NCBI RefSeq assembly: GCF_011305995.1
Contig: NZ_CP049910.1
Span: 4,898,001-4,962,000 of the forward strand
Direction of reading: 5' to 3'
From: Diaphorobacter sp. HDW4A
Lineage (GTDB): Bacteria > Pseudomonadota > Gammaproteobacteria > Burkholderiales > Burkholderiaceae_C
DNA: 64,000 bases
The number at the start of each line of letters is the position of its first letter. Positions within the stretch are counted from its first letter, which is position 1. The notes beneath the pieces were generated by a model. The model was not told the origin of the DNA. It was given only the letters and a program-made list of their open reading frames with translations, and did not search any database. The translations under genes and the position numbers were made by a program. Of this stretch, positions 55,592 through 64,000 are shown piece by piece.

Positions 55592-56941
55592 TCAGGCTGC
55601 CGAGTTAGCGAACAGCGTCTCCATCTCTTGGCGTAGCTTGAATGCCGAGAGATCGCGGTCGATCTCGACGTCGTCCCAGGTAAGGGACTGATCCTTAGCG
55701 ACAGACCGGCGCAGCTTGAGGTTGTGTGCCAACCCCAGTGGCAGGCACCCAAGACGAAGGGACTCGCGCGCCGATTTGATCTTGCCGAAGACGGTGTAGC
55801 CGCCCTCTCCATCGAGCAGTTCGCCCGGCTTGAGATCACGCTTGGCCGTGGCCACCACGTCGGCGTTGAAGTGCCGCGCTACGCCAGTGGGCTCACCGCG
55901 TAGCCCCACACTTGCCACGGAAATGCCTAGTTCCAGCCCGATCAGGTGCCACTTCTTGTACTGCACCATGCACTGGCCATTCGGGTCAGTGAATACTTGG
56001 TATTCCTTGAAGCAGCGGCGGATGTATTCGTTGGGAGCTTCCACGCACACCCATACACCCTTGCGAATGTCGTAGCCCACAGAACTACCGTCAGTATTGA
56101 GTGAGGACACGACATCAACCACGCCCTTTTTGGACAGCACACCACCGTCTTCGCGCAAGCGCATCACGGTAGGGATCTGCTCCACCGATGCGGGTGCAAA
56201 GCTCAGCCCCTCATCGGGTGCCAGCAGTCCAGTGGCATTGGCAATAGCAGTGCTTTCGATGGCAGGCTTGGAGCCGTCCAGGAAAGCATTGAACATCTTT
56301 GGGTTCATGCCACCGAGGCGTGCCTGCTCAGCCGTCACACCCCAGTGGTCCCAGACCGTATCCGGCGTAGATTCGCGGAACTTTGGCAGCCACTTGTGAC
56401 CGCGCCCAGCAGCCACGATAGGAAAGCCGCAGGTCCGAGCCCAATCCACCAGTTCGCAGGCCAAGCCCGGCTGGTCGCCATAGGCCAGCGAGTACACAAC
56501 ACCGGCCTGCCGTGCGCGGTGTGCCAGCAGCGGCCCACAAAAGGCATCGGCCTCCACGGTCACGTTGATCACATGCTTGCCGTGCTTGAACGCTTCCAAA
56601 CAGTGATCCACCGCTGCGATCGGATTGCCCGTGCATTCAATCACGATGTCGATACTGGGATGCGCCACAAGCGCCTGCCAGTCGTCCCCCACGTGGGTAG
56701 TGCCGCTACGCACTGCATCATCGATCGAGGCAGCCTGGGCGCGCTCAGGCTCCCAGTGCACGCGTGCCAGGTTGGCGTGGGCACTCGCTGGCGACAGATC
56801 GGCAATGCCCACCAGATGCACGCCAGGCGTTCGTGGCACCTGAGCCAAGTACATGGAGCCGAATTTTCCGGCGCCAATCAGGCCTACGCGCAGCGGTTTG
56901 CCTTGTTCTGCACGAGCGAGAAGCTGAAGATGAAAGTTCAT
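55592..56941 (-). CDS. NAD(P)-dependent oxidoreductase with C-terminal SAF domain
   Basis: A 449-residue protein: an N-terminal Rossmann fold like homoserine dehydrogenases ('LRVGLIGAGKFGSMYLAQVPRTPGVHLVGIADLSPASA', 'VIECTGNPIAAVDHCLEAFKHGKHVINVTVEADAFCGPLLAHRA') and a C-terminal SAF-like part ('VVATAKRDLKPGELLDGEGGYTVFGKI'). The middle holds 'KEYQVFTDPNGQCMVQYKKWHLIGLELGISVASV'. Family members occur in sugar-acid and apionate/erythritol-type loci; none defines the reaction here. It is 38 bp downstream of the IlvD-like gene. Confidence 0.75.
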   Translation of the reverse strand: MNFHLQLLARAEQGKPLRVGLIGAGKFGSMYLAQVPRTPGVHLVGIADLSPASAHANLARVHWEPERAQAASIDDAVRSGTTHVGDDWQALVAHPSIDIVIECTGNPIAAVDHCLEAFKHGKHVINVTVEADAFCGPLLAHRARQAGVVYSLAYGDQPGLACELVDWARTCGFPIVAAGRGHKWLPKFRESTPDTVWDHWGVTAEQARLGGMNPKMFNAFLDGSKPAIESTAIANATGLLAPDEGLSFAPASVEQIPTVMRLREDGGVLSKKGVVDVVSSLNTDGSSVGYDIRKGVWVCVEAPNEYIRRCFKEYQVFTDPNGQCMVQYKKWHLIGLELGISVASVGLRGEPTGVARHFNADVVATAKRDLKPGELLDGEGGYTVFGKIKSARESLRLGCLPLGLAHNLKLRRSVAKDQSLTWDDVEIDRDLSAFKLRQEMETLFANSAA

Positions 56942-56979
56942 GGTGTTGTTTGCTTGAGGAAAGAGGGCATCGGCGCGCT

Positions 56980-58674
56980 TCAGGTGCGCTCCTGGGCCAG
57001 AAAATCGAGATCACAGCCGTCGGGTGCCTGCGTAACGGTGCGCTGGTACAACCCCCGGTAGCCGCCCTGCTTGGGCTGCAGAGGCTTCACTGCAGCAAGT
57101 CGGCGCGCGACCTCCTCTGGCTCGACCAGCAGGTCGATGGTCTTGTTAGCCACCGATAGGCGGATACGGTCGCCGTTCTGCACCGCCGCCAGCGGTCCGC
57201 CCGCAGCCGCCTCGGGCGCGACGTGCAGCACGATGGTTCCGTAGGCCGTACCGCTCATGCGCGCATCGGAGATGCGCACCATGTCCTTGACACCTGCGCG
57301 TGCCAGCTTGGAGGGAATGGGCAAGTAGCCCGCCTCCGGCATGCCTGCAGCGAGCGGACCAGCGTTCTTGAGCACCAGGACGTCATCGGCGTTCACGTCC
57401 AGGTCAGGGCTGTCGATGCGCGCTGCTAGGTCCTCAAGGCTCTCGAAAACCACAGCGCGACCTTCGGTTTCGAACAACGCAGGCGTGGCGGCAGCGCGCT
57501 TGAAGATGGCGCCTTCTGGCGCAAGACTTCCTTGCAGTGCGATCAGCCCGCCCACCGGGGAAACAGGAGCATCGAAGCTCCGGATCACCTTACGATCCAC
57601 CCAGCCCTGCGGTTCGTCCAAACGCTCGCGCAGCGTGCGGCCGTCGATCGTCAGGCAGTCCAGGTGCAGCAGTGGACGCAGCTCGCGCAGCACCGCACCC
57701 ATGCCGCCGGCAGCGTGGAAGTCCTCCATGTATCCCTCACCCACGGGCTTGAGGTCCACCAGCACTGGCGTTTCATCGGAGATCTGGTTCAGCCGCTCGG
57801 CCGGGATGCGAATACCCAGACGCCCTGCGACGGCTGTCAGATGGATGATGGCGTTGGTCGATCCCCCCAGAGCCATTAGGACACGGAAGGCGTTCTCCAC
57901 CGACTGCTCGGTGATGATCTGCGAGGGCAGGATCGGCTGATGGGCGAGGCGCACCGCAGCCTTGCCCGTCTCCTCAGCAGCCACCAGCCGCTGCGAGTCC
58001 ACAGCCGGAATAGCTGCTGTGCCAGGTAAAGCGATGCCCAGAGCCTCCGTCAGGCAGGCCATGGTGCTGGCCGTGCCCATGACGGCGCAGGTGCCGGCGG
58101 TGGTCGCAAGGCGAGTCTCGACAATCTGGATCTCACTCTGATCGATCTCACCCGCACGGAACTTGCCCCAGAAGCGTCGGCAGTCGGTGCAGGCACCCAG
58201 ACGTTCTCCTTTGTGGCGCCCTGTGGACATCGGGCCGGTCACCAGTTGAATCGCAGGGCGCCCGGCCGAAGCCGCGCCCATCAGCTGCGCAGGGACAGTC
58301 TTATCGCAACCGCCGATCAGCACCACAGCATCCATCGGCTGAGCGCGAACCATCTCCTCGACGTCCATGGACATGAGGTTCCGATAGACCATACTGGTCG
58401 GGTTCAGGAACACTTCACCCAACGAAACAGTCGGGAAGGCTCGGGGCAGCCCGCCCGCGGCCAGAACGCCGCGCGAGACCGCTTCCACCAATTGCGGCAT
58501 GTAGCGGTGACAGTTGTTGAAATCGCTGGGCGAAGCAGCGATTCCGATCACAGGACGCGACAGTAACTCGCCCGAGATGCCCATGGAATGAGCCATGGAG
58601 CGGCGCAGGTAACGTGCGAAGTCACGATCACCGTAGTTTGTCAGGCCATTGTCCAGGCCCAGAGGTTCAGACAT
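56980..58674 (-). CDS. IlvD/Edd family dehydratase (sugar- or hydroxy-acid type)
   Basis: A 564-residue Fe-S dehydratase. Cluster ligands lie in 'LIGGCDKTVPAQLMGA', 'GACTDCRRFW' and 'TAGTCAVMGTASTM'. The Ser/Lys region 'SDARMSGTAYGTIVLHVAPEAA' sits near residue 480. The pattern is closer to L-arabinonate/sugar-acid dehydratases ([2Fe-2S]) than to biosynthetic IlvD. It would convert a 2,3-dihydroxy acid to a 2-keto-3-deoxy acid. The start overlaps the upstream dehydrogenase stop by 8 bp. Confidence 0.85.
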   Translation of the reverse strand: MSEPLGLDNGLTNYGDRDFARYLRRSMAHSMGISGELLSRPVIGIAASPSDFNNCHRYMPQLVEAVSRGVLAAGGLPRAFPTVSLGEVFLNPTSMVYRNLMSMDVEEMVRAQPMDAVVLIGGCDKTVPAQLMGAASAGRPAIQLVTGPMSTGRHKGERLGACTDCRRFWGKFRAGEIDQSEIQIVETRLATTAGTCAVMGTASTMACLTEALGIALPGTAAIPAVDSQRLVAAEETGKAAVRLAHQPILPSQIITEQSVENAFRVLMALGGSTNAIIHLTAVAGRLGIRIPAERLNQISDETPVLVDLKPVGEGYMEDFHAAGGMGAVLRELRPLLHLDCLTIDGRTLRERLDEPQGWVDRKVIRSFDAPVSPVGGLIALQGSLAPEGAIFKRAAATPALFETEGRAVVFESLEDLAARIDSPDLDVNADDVLVLKNAGPLAAGMPEAGYLPIPSKLARAGVKDMVRISDARMSGTAYGTIVLHVAPEAAAGGPLAAVQNGDRIRLSVANKTIDLLVEPEEVARRLAAVKPLQPKQGGYRGLYQRTVTQAPDGCDLDFLAQERT

Positions 58675-59599
58675 GGTTTGCTCCTTTGTGCGCCGGGTCG
58701 GCCTGGAAACTCACATCGAGAAGGTCTTCATAGAAGGCGACCATCGCGCCCTTGTCTTTGGCGCCGTGTCCTGCCAGCAGGCTCATCTGGTAAGTGGCCG
58801 TGGCGGCTGCCAGCACCGGCATGGGCACACAGTGGCGGGCCCCCAGCTCGGCCGCGCTCACCAAATCCTTGTAGGCCGCCTGTAACGGGTAACCGTCACC
58901 AAAGTTGCGCTCGAGAATGCGCGGCAAGAAAAACTCCGAGGCATAGCTTCGGCCCGTTCCGCTGTTGATGATCGAAGTCACCTTGGCCGGGTCCAAGCCC
59001 ATATGGCGCGACATCGGCAGGATTTCGGCCAGGGCAGCGCAATGAATGTCGAAGAGCAACTGGTTGACCAGCTTCGCCAGCTGGCCGCTGCCGGCTGGCC
59101 CCATGAACAGAATGTTGTTGCCCATGCGCGCCAGCCAGGGGTACACCGCGTCGAAGACACGCTGTTCACCGCCACACATGATGGTCAGCGTCCCTGCTTC
59201 GGCCCGGGACTGCATGCCGGAAACGGGTGCGTCCAGAAAATCGACGCCGAGCTTCGCCAGGCGCTCGTGAAACTCCAGCGTCGCGCCATGTTCGACGGTG
59301 CTGGTATCCACCACGATGGTGCCTGGGCGCAGTAACTGTGCCAGCCCTTCGGGGCCAAACAGCACGTCACGGATAGCGTTCACTCCAGGCAGGCTCAAAA
59401 AGATGATCTGGGCGTTGGCCAGCTGGCCAGTGGACTCCACAGGTGTAGCCCCTTGAGCCTGCAATTGAGGATAGGCATCCTGAATTTTGGAAGTCACTCG
59501 CAAATCGGTGTCTTCGTGAATCAGGCGGAGCGCCATCGGCTTACCCATCTGACCCAACCCGATAAAACCGACCGTAGTACGAATGGTCTGCTCGGTCAT
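58667..59599 (-). CDS. Beta-hydroxyacid dehydrogenase (3-hydroxyisobutyrate dehydrogenase family)
   Basis: A 310-residue protein with the NAD(P) motif 'VGFIGLGQMGKPMALRL' at about residues 10-26, the substrate loop 'DAPVSGMQSRAEAGTLTIMCGG' and the catalytic Lys in 'GSGQLAKLVNQLLFDIHCAALAE'. The family includes tartronate semialdehyde reductase, LtnD and GarR. It overlaps the VOC gene upstream (4 bp) and the IlvD-like gene downstream (8 bp), so the three are tightly coupled. Confidence 0.88.
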   Translation of the reverse strand: MTEQTIRTTVGFIGLGQMGKPMALRLIHEDTDLRVTSKIQDAYPQLQAQGATPVESTGQLANAQIIFLSLPGVNAIRDVLFGPEGLAQLLRPGTIVVDTSTVEHGATLEFHERLAKLGVDFLDAPVSGMQSRAEAGTLTIMCGGEQRVFDAVYPWLARMGNNILFMGPAGSGQLAKLVNQLLFDIHCAALAEILPMSRHMGLDPAKVTSIINSGTGRSYASEFFLPRILERNFGDGYPLQAAYKDLVSAAELGARHCVPMPVLAAATATYQMSLLAGHGAKDKGAMVAFYEDLLDVSFQADPAHKGANHV

Positions 59600-59979
59600 A
59601 CCTCTGCCCTCTCAGAGATTTCGATGAGGTTGAGATCTGGGTCGCGCAGATAGATGGAGCGCAACGGGTAGTTGGCCCCCGTGCGCCGCACCGGGCCCTC
59701 AACGATCTGAACGCCTTGCTCTTGGATGCGAGCGATAACCTCATCGAGCGGCAATGCCGCGATGAAGCACAAGTCCAGTGCGCCTGGCACGGGCAGGTGA
59801 GCCTTGGGCTCAAACTCGTTGCCCTTGACGTGGAGATTGATCTTCTGCTCGCCGAACTTGAACGCTTTGCGTCCCTGGCCGAAGGTTTCCAACGTCATTC
59901 CCAGCAACCCGACATAGAAGTCGATGCAAGCCTGCTCGTTGGTTGTGGTCAGCACTAAATGGTCTAAATGATGAATCAT
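59596..59979 (-). CDS. VOC (glyoxalase/dioxygenase) family protein
   Basis: A 127-residue single VOC protein: 'HLDHLVLTTTNEQACIDFYVGLLGMTLETFGQGRKAFKFGEQKINLHVKGNEFEPKA' and 'RSIYLRDPDLNLIEISE', with metal-binding-type His near the N-terminus and Glu near the C-terminus. First gene of the operon, divergent from lysR. The start at 59979 (MIHHLDHLVLT) is preferred over longer frames that enter the promoter region. Reaction unknown. Confidence 0.85.
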   Translation of the reverse strand: MIHHLDHLVLTTTNEQACIDFYVGLLGMTLETFGQGRKAFKFGEQKINLHVKGNEFEPKAHLPVPGALDLCFIAALPLDEVIARIQEQGVQIVEGPVRRTGANYPLRSIYLRDPDLNLIEISERAEV

Positions 59980-60036
59980 GGGTTGAAGCCTTTGATTGCC
60001 GTTTTGCGAATGGCTTGTATAGTGGCTTCGAATTTC

Positions 60037-60054
60037 CAAGGAAGGAATTCCTTG
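60037..60054. promoter_or_regulatory. LysR operator candidate (inverted repeat)
   Basis: CAAGGAA-GGAA-TTCCTTG, a perfect 7-bp inverted repeat in the gap between the divergent VOC and lysR genes, 61 bp before the lysR ATG. Likely LTTR recognition site. Confidence 0.65.
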
Positions 60055-60115
60055 TTTTGCATCACCCATTCGCAAATTGCGAACCCCTACCCCATGTACA
60101 CACAGTAAGCACCAG

Positions 60116-61021
60116 ATGGTCAACAAACTGATCAATCCCGCCAGGGTCGATTTCGTGACGCTTCGTCTCTTCTGTGCCGTGGCGCAGACGGGCAGCATTA
60201 CCAAGGGTGCGGAGCGCTGTCATCTCGCTCTTTCAGCGGCTAGCCGGCGAATGTCGGAATTCGAGGCGGCATCTAAGGCGGTCCTGATGGAGCGCACTGC
60301 ACAAGGCGTGCGCCTCACGCCAGCCGGACACGTGGCGCTTCAGCACGCCATGCGGTTGTTTCAGGGATTCGAGCTGTTTAGCAACGAACTGAGCGAATAC
60401 TCAAGCGGCTCTCGCGGACATGTCCGGCTATGGGCCAACATGTCCGCGCTGGTCGAGTTCCTACCAGCCGCACTAGCGAGTTTTCTGGAGCTCTATCCGG
60501 ACACGCGGGTGGAGGTCGAGGAGCAGCTGACAGGCGACATCGTGCGCGCAGTGGTTGAAGGCGTGGCAGATGTGGGCATCTTCGTCGCCGGAGGCCCTAC
60601 CCACGGTTTGAACGCTCTTCCCTATCAGGCCGATCAGTTGGTAGTGCTATGTTCACAAGCACACCCATTGGCCGCTCACGATGAGGTTGACTTCAAGAGC
60701 TGCCTTACCCATGACTTCGTAGGTTTGAACCGCGGCAGTTCTCTTCTGAACACGATCGTTACCGCCGCACAGGATGCAGGCTTTCCTTTGCGGCTTCGCG
60801 TGCAGGTGCGAAGCTTCGACGCGATGTGCGAGATGATTGCCGCAAACCTTGGTATCGGTGTTCTGCCACTTGGCACCTGCGCACGCAAGCTTGGCCCTTG
60901 GGGACTCAAGGCGGTGTTCCTTAAGGATGCCTGGGCCCAGAGACAACTTTTGATCGCCACAAGCAGTAGCAGGACGCTTTCCGGGTCAGCAACACTCTTA
61001 GTCGAGCATTTAAGACGGTGA
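60116..61021 (+). CDS. LysR family regulator of hydroxy-acid-type operon
   Basis: A 301-residue LTTR: HTH 'TLRLFCAVAQTGSITKGAERCHLALSAASRRMSEFEAASKAVLMERTAQGVRLTPAG' and effector domain 'VRLWANMSALVEFLPAALASFLELYPDTRVEVEEQLTGDIVRAVVEGVADVGIFV'. It shares that domain pattern with the LysR at 46467, so they are paralogues of one subfamily. The ATG at 60116 is used; a TTG at 60077 is possible. Divergent from the VOC-led operon and presumably its activator. Confidence 0.88.
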   Translation: MVNKLINPARVDFVTLRLFCAVAQTGSITKGAERCHLALSAASRRMSEFEAASKAVLMERTAQGVRLTPAGHVALQHAMRLFQGFELFSNELSEYSSGSRGHVRLWANMSALVEFLPAALASFLELYPDTRVEVEEQLTGDIVRAVVEGVADVGIFVAGGPTHGLNALPYQADQLVVLCSQAHPLAAHDEVDFKSCLTHDFVGLNRGSSLLNTIVTAAQDAGFPLRLRVQVRSFDAMCEMIAANLGIGVLPLGTCARKLGPWGLKAVFLKDAWAQRQLLIATSSSRTLSGSATLLVEHLRR

Positions 61022-61256
61022 ACATGGCAGTTGGTTGAGCTGAATCGCCCCGGCGGCACTGGACGCCCTTCACTCAGCACACCAGAATGGCCCGGAAGCC
61101 ATTCACGTTCGTGTGCGTGGGTCCCGATGTCACCAAGTCATTCAAGGCCTTGAAAAAGTGGTATCAAACGCACCTGCACCTATTCCACAAGCGGCCATAT
61201 GATCGTCCGGGATGCGACACCCAGCCGGCGATTAGCACAATAATGCCGCGCAGCGC

Positions 61257-61880
61257 TTAACGGGCATAAGTCGCAGTAAAACTCGCCGTTCCGAGGACTT
61301 GATTACTCAGTCCCTTGTTAAGCAAGAAACCATAGAGAGCTGCGGTACCTGTCTTAGGTACACCACCTGCCGTCGCGACGTCTTCCACTGCAAGAGCGTA
61401 AATCGTAAATATATAGCGGTGTGAAGAATCGCCAGCAGGAGGGCAAGGGCCGCCATAATTCCCATTGACACCATTCACACCAGTGTCTTGAAAATCATTG
61501 CTTCCGCCAAAAGCCGGTATTGGCAGCTTTGCCGAGGCGTTGCCAGCACCTTGCACCAAACCCGATACATTTCCAGGGATATTGTAGACAGCCCAATGCC
61601 AGAAACCGCTACCAGTAGGAGCATCCGGATCGTACATCGTGAGGGCAAATGATCGGGTTCCTGCTGGTGCGTTGCGCCACTCTAGCGCTGGCGAAACGTT
61701 GCCACCTGTACATCCAAATCCGTTTGCAATGAATTGATTAGTAAATGAGCCCGATGCTAGGTCTGGACTAATGAGTGTGAAACTTGGCGTTTGAGCCGCG
61801 GCTTCACTGCCTCCACAAGCACTGAGCTGAGCAAGGGCTGCTACTGTTGCCAACGTCGTCAACGAGGACTTGAGATGCAT
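61257..61880 (-). CDS. YbhB/YbcL-type PEBP-family lipoprotein
   Basis: A 207-residue protein with a lipoprotein signal ('TVAALAQLSAC', Cys at residue 22) and the phosphatidylethanolamine-binding-protein core: 'NVSPALEWRNAPAGTRSFALTMYDPDAPTGSGFWHWAVYNIP' and 'NYGGPCPPAGDSSHRYIFTIYAL'. The DPDAP and GPCPP motifs form the anion-binding pocket. Its codons are visibly more AT-rich than the neighbours, which suggests a separate origin. No partner genes; the 235 bp towards the LysR gene hold nothing recognisable. Confidence 0.88.
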   Translation of the reverse strand: MHLKSSLTTLATVAALAQLSACGGSEAAAQTPSFTLISPDLASGSFTNQFIANGFGCTGGNVSPALEWRNAPAGTRSFALTMYDPDAPTGSGFWHWAVYNIPGNVSGLVQGAGNASAKLPIPAFGGSNDFQDTGVNGVNGNYGGPCPPAGDSSHRYIFTIYALAVEDVATAGGVPKTGTAALYGFLLNKGLSNQVLGTASFTATYAR

Positions 61881-62119
61881 GAATACTCCTTCATAGTAAT
61901 TTGATCGAATTGCATTGCTGCAGATTATTTTTGTTACCGAATCGACAAAATTTTTCTTGAAATCGGCGCGATTTTCACGGCGACAGCTGACACCTGGGGA
62001 GTATCAAGCTCAGTAACGCAGCGCTAGCGATCGTGCTCGATGTGCATCTACTTCACCAGCGAGAAAATCCAAAGTGAGTCTTTGTTCGCTACAAAGGCTG
62101 CACTCAAGGCATCACCATG

Positions 62120-62484
62120 ATGTTCTGCGTCGCCGATCCGAACATGCATGACTCGGTGGATTAGAGTAGTAAGTCGATGCCCTGCCGACGGTAGGTGGCC
62201 AGCGGGGCCGGCCAAGCTGGCGGCCCGGAAAATTGCATGCTGACAAGGGCTACGGACCGTGTTCACCTCATATGCAGAGGAATCAATGATCGCGTCGCGC
62301 GCAAGGGATCGAGCGAAATGACCGCCTCGGGCGCCATCGATGGGTGGTTGAGCGCACCCATGCCTGGCTGGCCGCCTTAGGCGAGCTGTGCACTCGCTTT
62401 GAGCGAAGCATTGATATTCATGTCGCTTGGCACTCCTTGGCCTGCTGTGTCATTTGCTTGCGCTCATTGGCAGCGTTTTGTTAG
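62120..62484 (+). pseudogene. Decayed IS5-family transposase remnant
   Basis: Fragments in shifting frames: 'LPTVGGQRGRPSWRPGKLHADKGY' (about 62180-62253), then 'GIERNDRLGRHRWVVERTHAWLAALGELCTRFERSIDIHVAWHSLACCVICLRSLAAFC' (62305-62484, ending TAG). These are the second-Asp (HADK-Y) and catalytic-Glu (WVVERT) regions of IS5-family DDE transposases. Frameshifts and stops separate them. Between 61881 and 62120 nothing is recognisable. Confidence 0.8.
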
Positions 62485-62517
62485 CTACTCTTAGAGGTTG
62501 ACATAGGTGGCCCTCCA

Positions 62518-64000
62518 TCAAACGAAGGGGCCGCGTTGCCGACCAATCTCCCAGGACACTACGCCGCCGCGCATCTTTGCAGCTATCTGCTGTCCCAGCC
62601 GCTGCTCGATCACCGGCTTCCACGGCACTAGGCTGAATCCCATTGTGTCCTCGAGCATGGCATAGCGCCCGCTGGCGAGCATGACGGAGCGCCTGTAAAT
62701 GCCCGCCACGCGCAGCCCGTCAGCCAAGGGCCGATGCTCCAGACCCGCCTCGGCGGCAATGTCCTTCGCGGCTTGCGCCAGTTCCTGGTTGCGCAGCGTA
62801 CCCAGCAGGTTGCGCGCCAGGATCACGCGCTGCCCGCGCCGCTCGGCCAGTCCCTGTTCGGTCAGGAAGTCGACGCGCTGCTGCATGGCCTGCTTGGCAT
62901 CGCTGCCAAAGCCCAGATCGCCCAGCCCTTTGCCGCCGCCGATCAGTTGCTGATCGAGCCAGGTGGTTCCGATCACGCGGGCCTGCCGCTCGACGGGCAG
63001 ATGCGATTTCAGCTCCACAGCCACACCGCCCCGGCGCTGTGCGTCGTACTGGCACCCACGCTCCGGCAAGTCGTCTGGCACCTTCCATAGACCTTCGGCC
63101 ACACGTTCCACAATGCCTGCGCGGCGCAAGGCTTCCAGCCGGCGGACGTGGGTTGCCACCACCTCTTGCGGATCACGGCCGGGCCCGGCCTGGCCTTGGG
63201 CGATGGCAAGGTGATGGTCGGTGCGATACAGGCCACTGCTCGCCAGCGCGGCGATATTCCTGTCGGCAGCGCGCACGTCGGCCGATCCCTTCACCTCCAC
63301 AACGGCGCCGGCCGGGTAGTTTGCCAGCTCGTCACGGGCATTCAGCACGACGTAGTGGGCCTTGCCGTCCACGCCGTCGATGACCAAGTAGCCCCGGTCG
63401 TGCAATTCGTCGGCCAGCCCTTTCGCGGCGACACGCCCGACGATCGAGCGGCCATCATCCCCTGGCTCGAACACCGCCAGTTCGCGCGATTCGCCGCTCA
63501 TGGCCCGCTGCATGGTACGGATGATGTCCCCACGCTCACCCAGGGCTCGCAAGGTCTTCTCGGCATCGGCATGGATGGCCCAGGTGCCGAGCTGCACTTC
63601 ATCGGCCAGGCCCAGCCGCTGCAAGCGCTGCAGGCGGCCGATCAACAGCAGGCGCTGGCGTTGCAATCTCGGCTCGTTGAGCCGTTCGACATGCACTAGG
63701 CCATCGTCACCCAGCTCGCGCTTGAGCGTGCGATCCAGGCTTGTCCATCGCTCTTGCTCTACCTCGTGCCGCAAGGTCTGCTGGATCTCCAGCTCGGTGC
63801 GCGGCCCCAGCCATTCGGTCGCCAGCTCGGCTGCGCGATGGCGGAACCCATCGGTGATGTAGTCGCCCGCGATGATGAGGTCTTTGCCCGTGTCGTCGCG
63901 CCCGCGCACGATCAGGTGGGTGTGCGGGTTGTCGGTGTTCCAGTGATCGACCGCCACCCATTCCAACCGCGTGCCCAGGTCGGCTTCCATGCGGCCCATC
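62518..64000 (-). CDS. RlxS-type relaxase (DUF3363), N-terminus beyond window
   Basis: The frame is open to the right edge, so only the C-terminal ~493 residues are visible. Near the left of the visible protein is 'LEWVAVDHWNTDNPHTHLIVRGRDDTG', containing the H-x-D-N-x-H-x-H metal-binding motif of MobP-like relaxases. After it come a long helical region and the DUF3363 domain. It nicks oriT and leads the ICE strand through TraG and the T4SS. The catalytic Tyr should lie outside the window. Confidence 0.88.
   Translation of the reverse strand, partial: MGRMEADLGTRLEWVAVDHWNTDNPHTHLIVRGRDDTGKDLIIAGDYITDGFRHRAAELATEWLGPRTELEIQQTLRHEVEQERWTSLDRTLKRELGDDGLVHVERLNEPRLQRQRLLLIGRLQRLQRLGLADEVQLGTWAIHADAEKTLRALGERGDIIRTMQRAMSGESRELAVFEPGDDGRSIVGRVAAKGLADELHDRGYLVIDGVDGKAHYVVLNARDELANYPAGAVVEVKGSADVRAADRNIAALASSGLYRTDHHLAIAQGQAGPGRDPQEVVATHVRRLEALRRAGIVERVAEGLWKVPDDLPERGCQYDAQRRGGVAVELKSHLPVERQARVIGTTWLDQQLIGGGKGLGDLGFGSDAKQAMQQRVDFLTEQGLAERRGQRVILARNLLGTLRNQELAQAAKDIAAEAGLEHRPLADGLRVAGIYRRSVMLASGRYAMLEDTMGFSLVPWKPVIEQRLGQQIAAKMRGGVVSWEIGRQRGPFV

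Overview
The window reads as a high-GC betaproteobacterial chromosome, most probably Comamonadaceae/Burkholderiales. The evidence is the gene content (metX-metW, kdsD-kdsC-lptC, TctC/Bug proteins, mnmE with a C-terminal CIGK) and a Tn4371-type conjugative element. The organism call is inference from protein style, because no rRNA or tRNA is present.

Left part, chromosome (1-27558). The 3' end of an mksF-like gene, mksE and mksB (a MukBEF-type condensin) open the window. They are followed by a SRAP-fold protein whose catalytic residues look replaced, a small conserved protein, a monoacylglycerol-lipase-like hydrolase and an M20 peptidase. The methionine operon metX-metW comes next, preceded by a recognisable SAM-II riboswitch and an intrinsic terminator that ends at the metX start codon. 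Directly upstream lies a UPF0016/GDT1 (Mn2+ export type) gene carrying a yybP-ykoY Mn2+ riboswitch. Then come two glycine-rich RRM proteins, an LPS/Kdo block (kdsD-kdsC-lptC plus an SDR) divergent from a CPA2 cation/H+ antiporter and apt, a conserved hypothetical, a cNMP-binding protein, a four-gene catabolic operon (SDR, KstD-like flavoprotein, NIPSNAP, TctC) with a divergent AraC regulator, hyi and mnmE.

Right part, integrative and conjugative element (about 27559 to beyond 64000). The 8-bp sequence TTTTTCAT (minus strand), known as the Tn4371-family attachment core, lies 55 bp upstream of mnmE. From there rightwards, all on the minus strand, are a zinc-finger-like protein, a DUF2274 protein, trbI-G-F-L-J-E-D-C-B, a CopG-like protein and traG. 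Next come an EexN-like entry-exclusion lipoprotein with a LysR regulator, and at the right edge the C-terminal two thirds of an RlxS-type (DUF3363) relaxase. The integrase and the other att site lie outside the window.

Cargo between traG and the relaxase (42-62.5 kb) has four parts. (i) A CoA-transferase / FAS1-like hydratase / TctC / CitE-like lyase operon with a divergent LysR gene matches the itaconate degradation logic (activation, hydration to citramalyl-CoA, cleavage to acetyl-CoA and pyruvate). (ii) katG sits between decayed insertion sequences. (iii) A second LysR-controlled operon encodes a VOC protein, a beta-hydroxyacid dehydrogenase, an IlvD/Edd dehydratase, a SAF-domain oxidoreductase and TctC, which suggests hydroxy- or sugar-acid use; a secreted alpha/beta hydrolase lies beside it. 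(iv) A PEBP-type lipoprotein. IS3 and IS5 debris and a fragment of a chromosomal hslR-like gene mark the joins, so the cargo was assembled stepwise by IS activity on a conjugative backbone.
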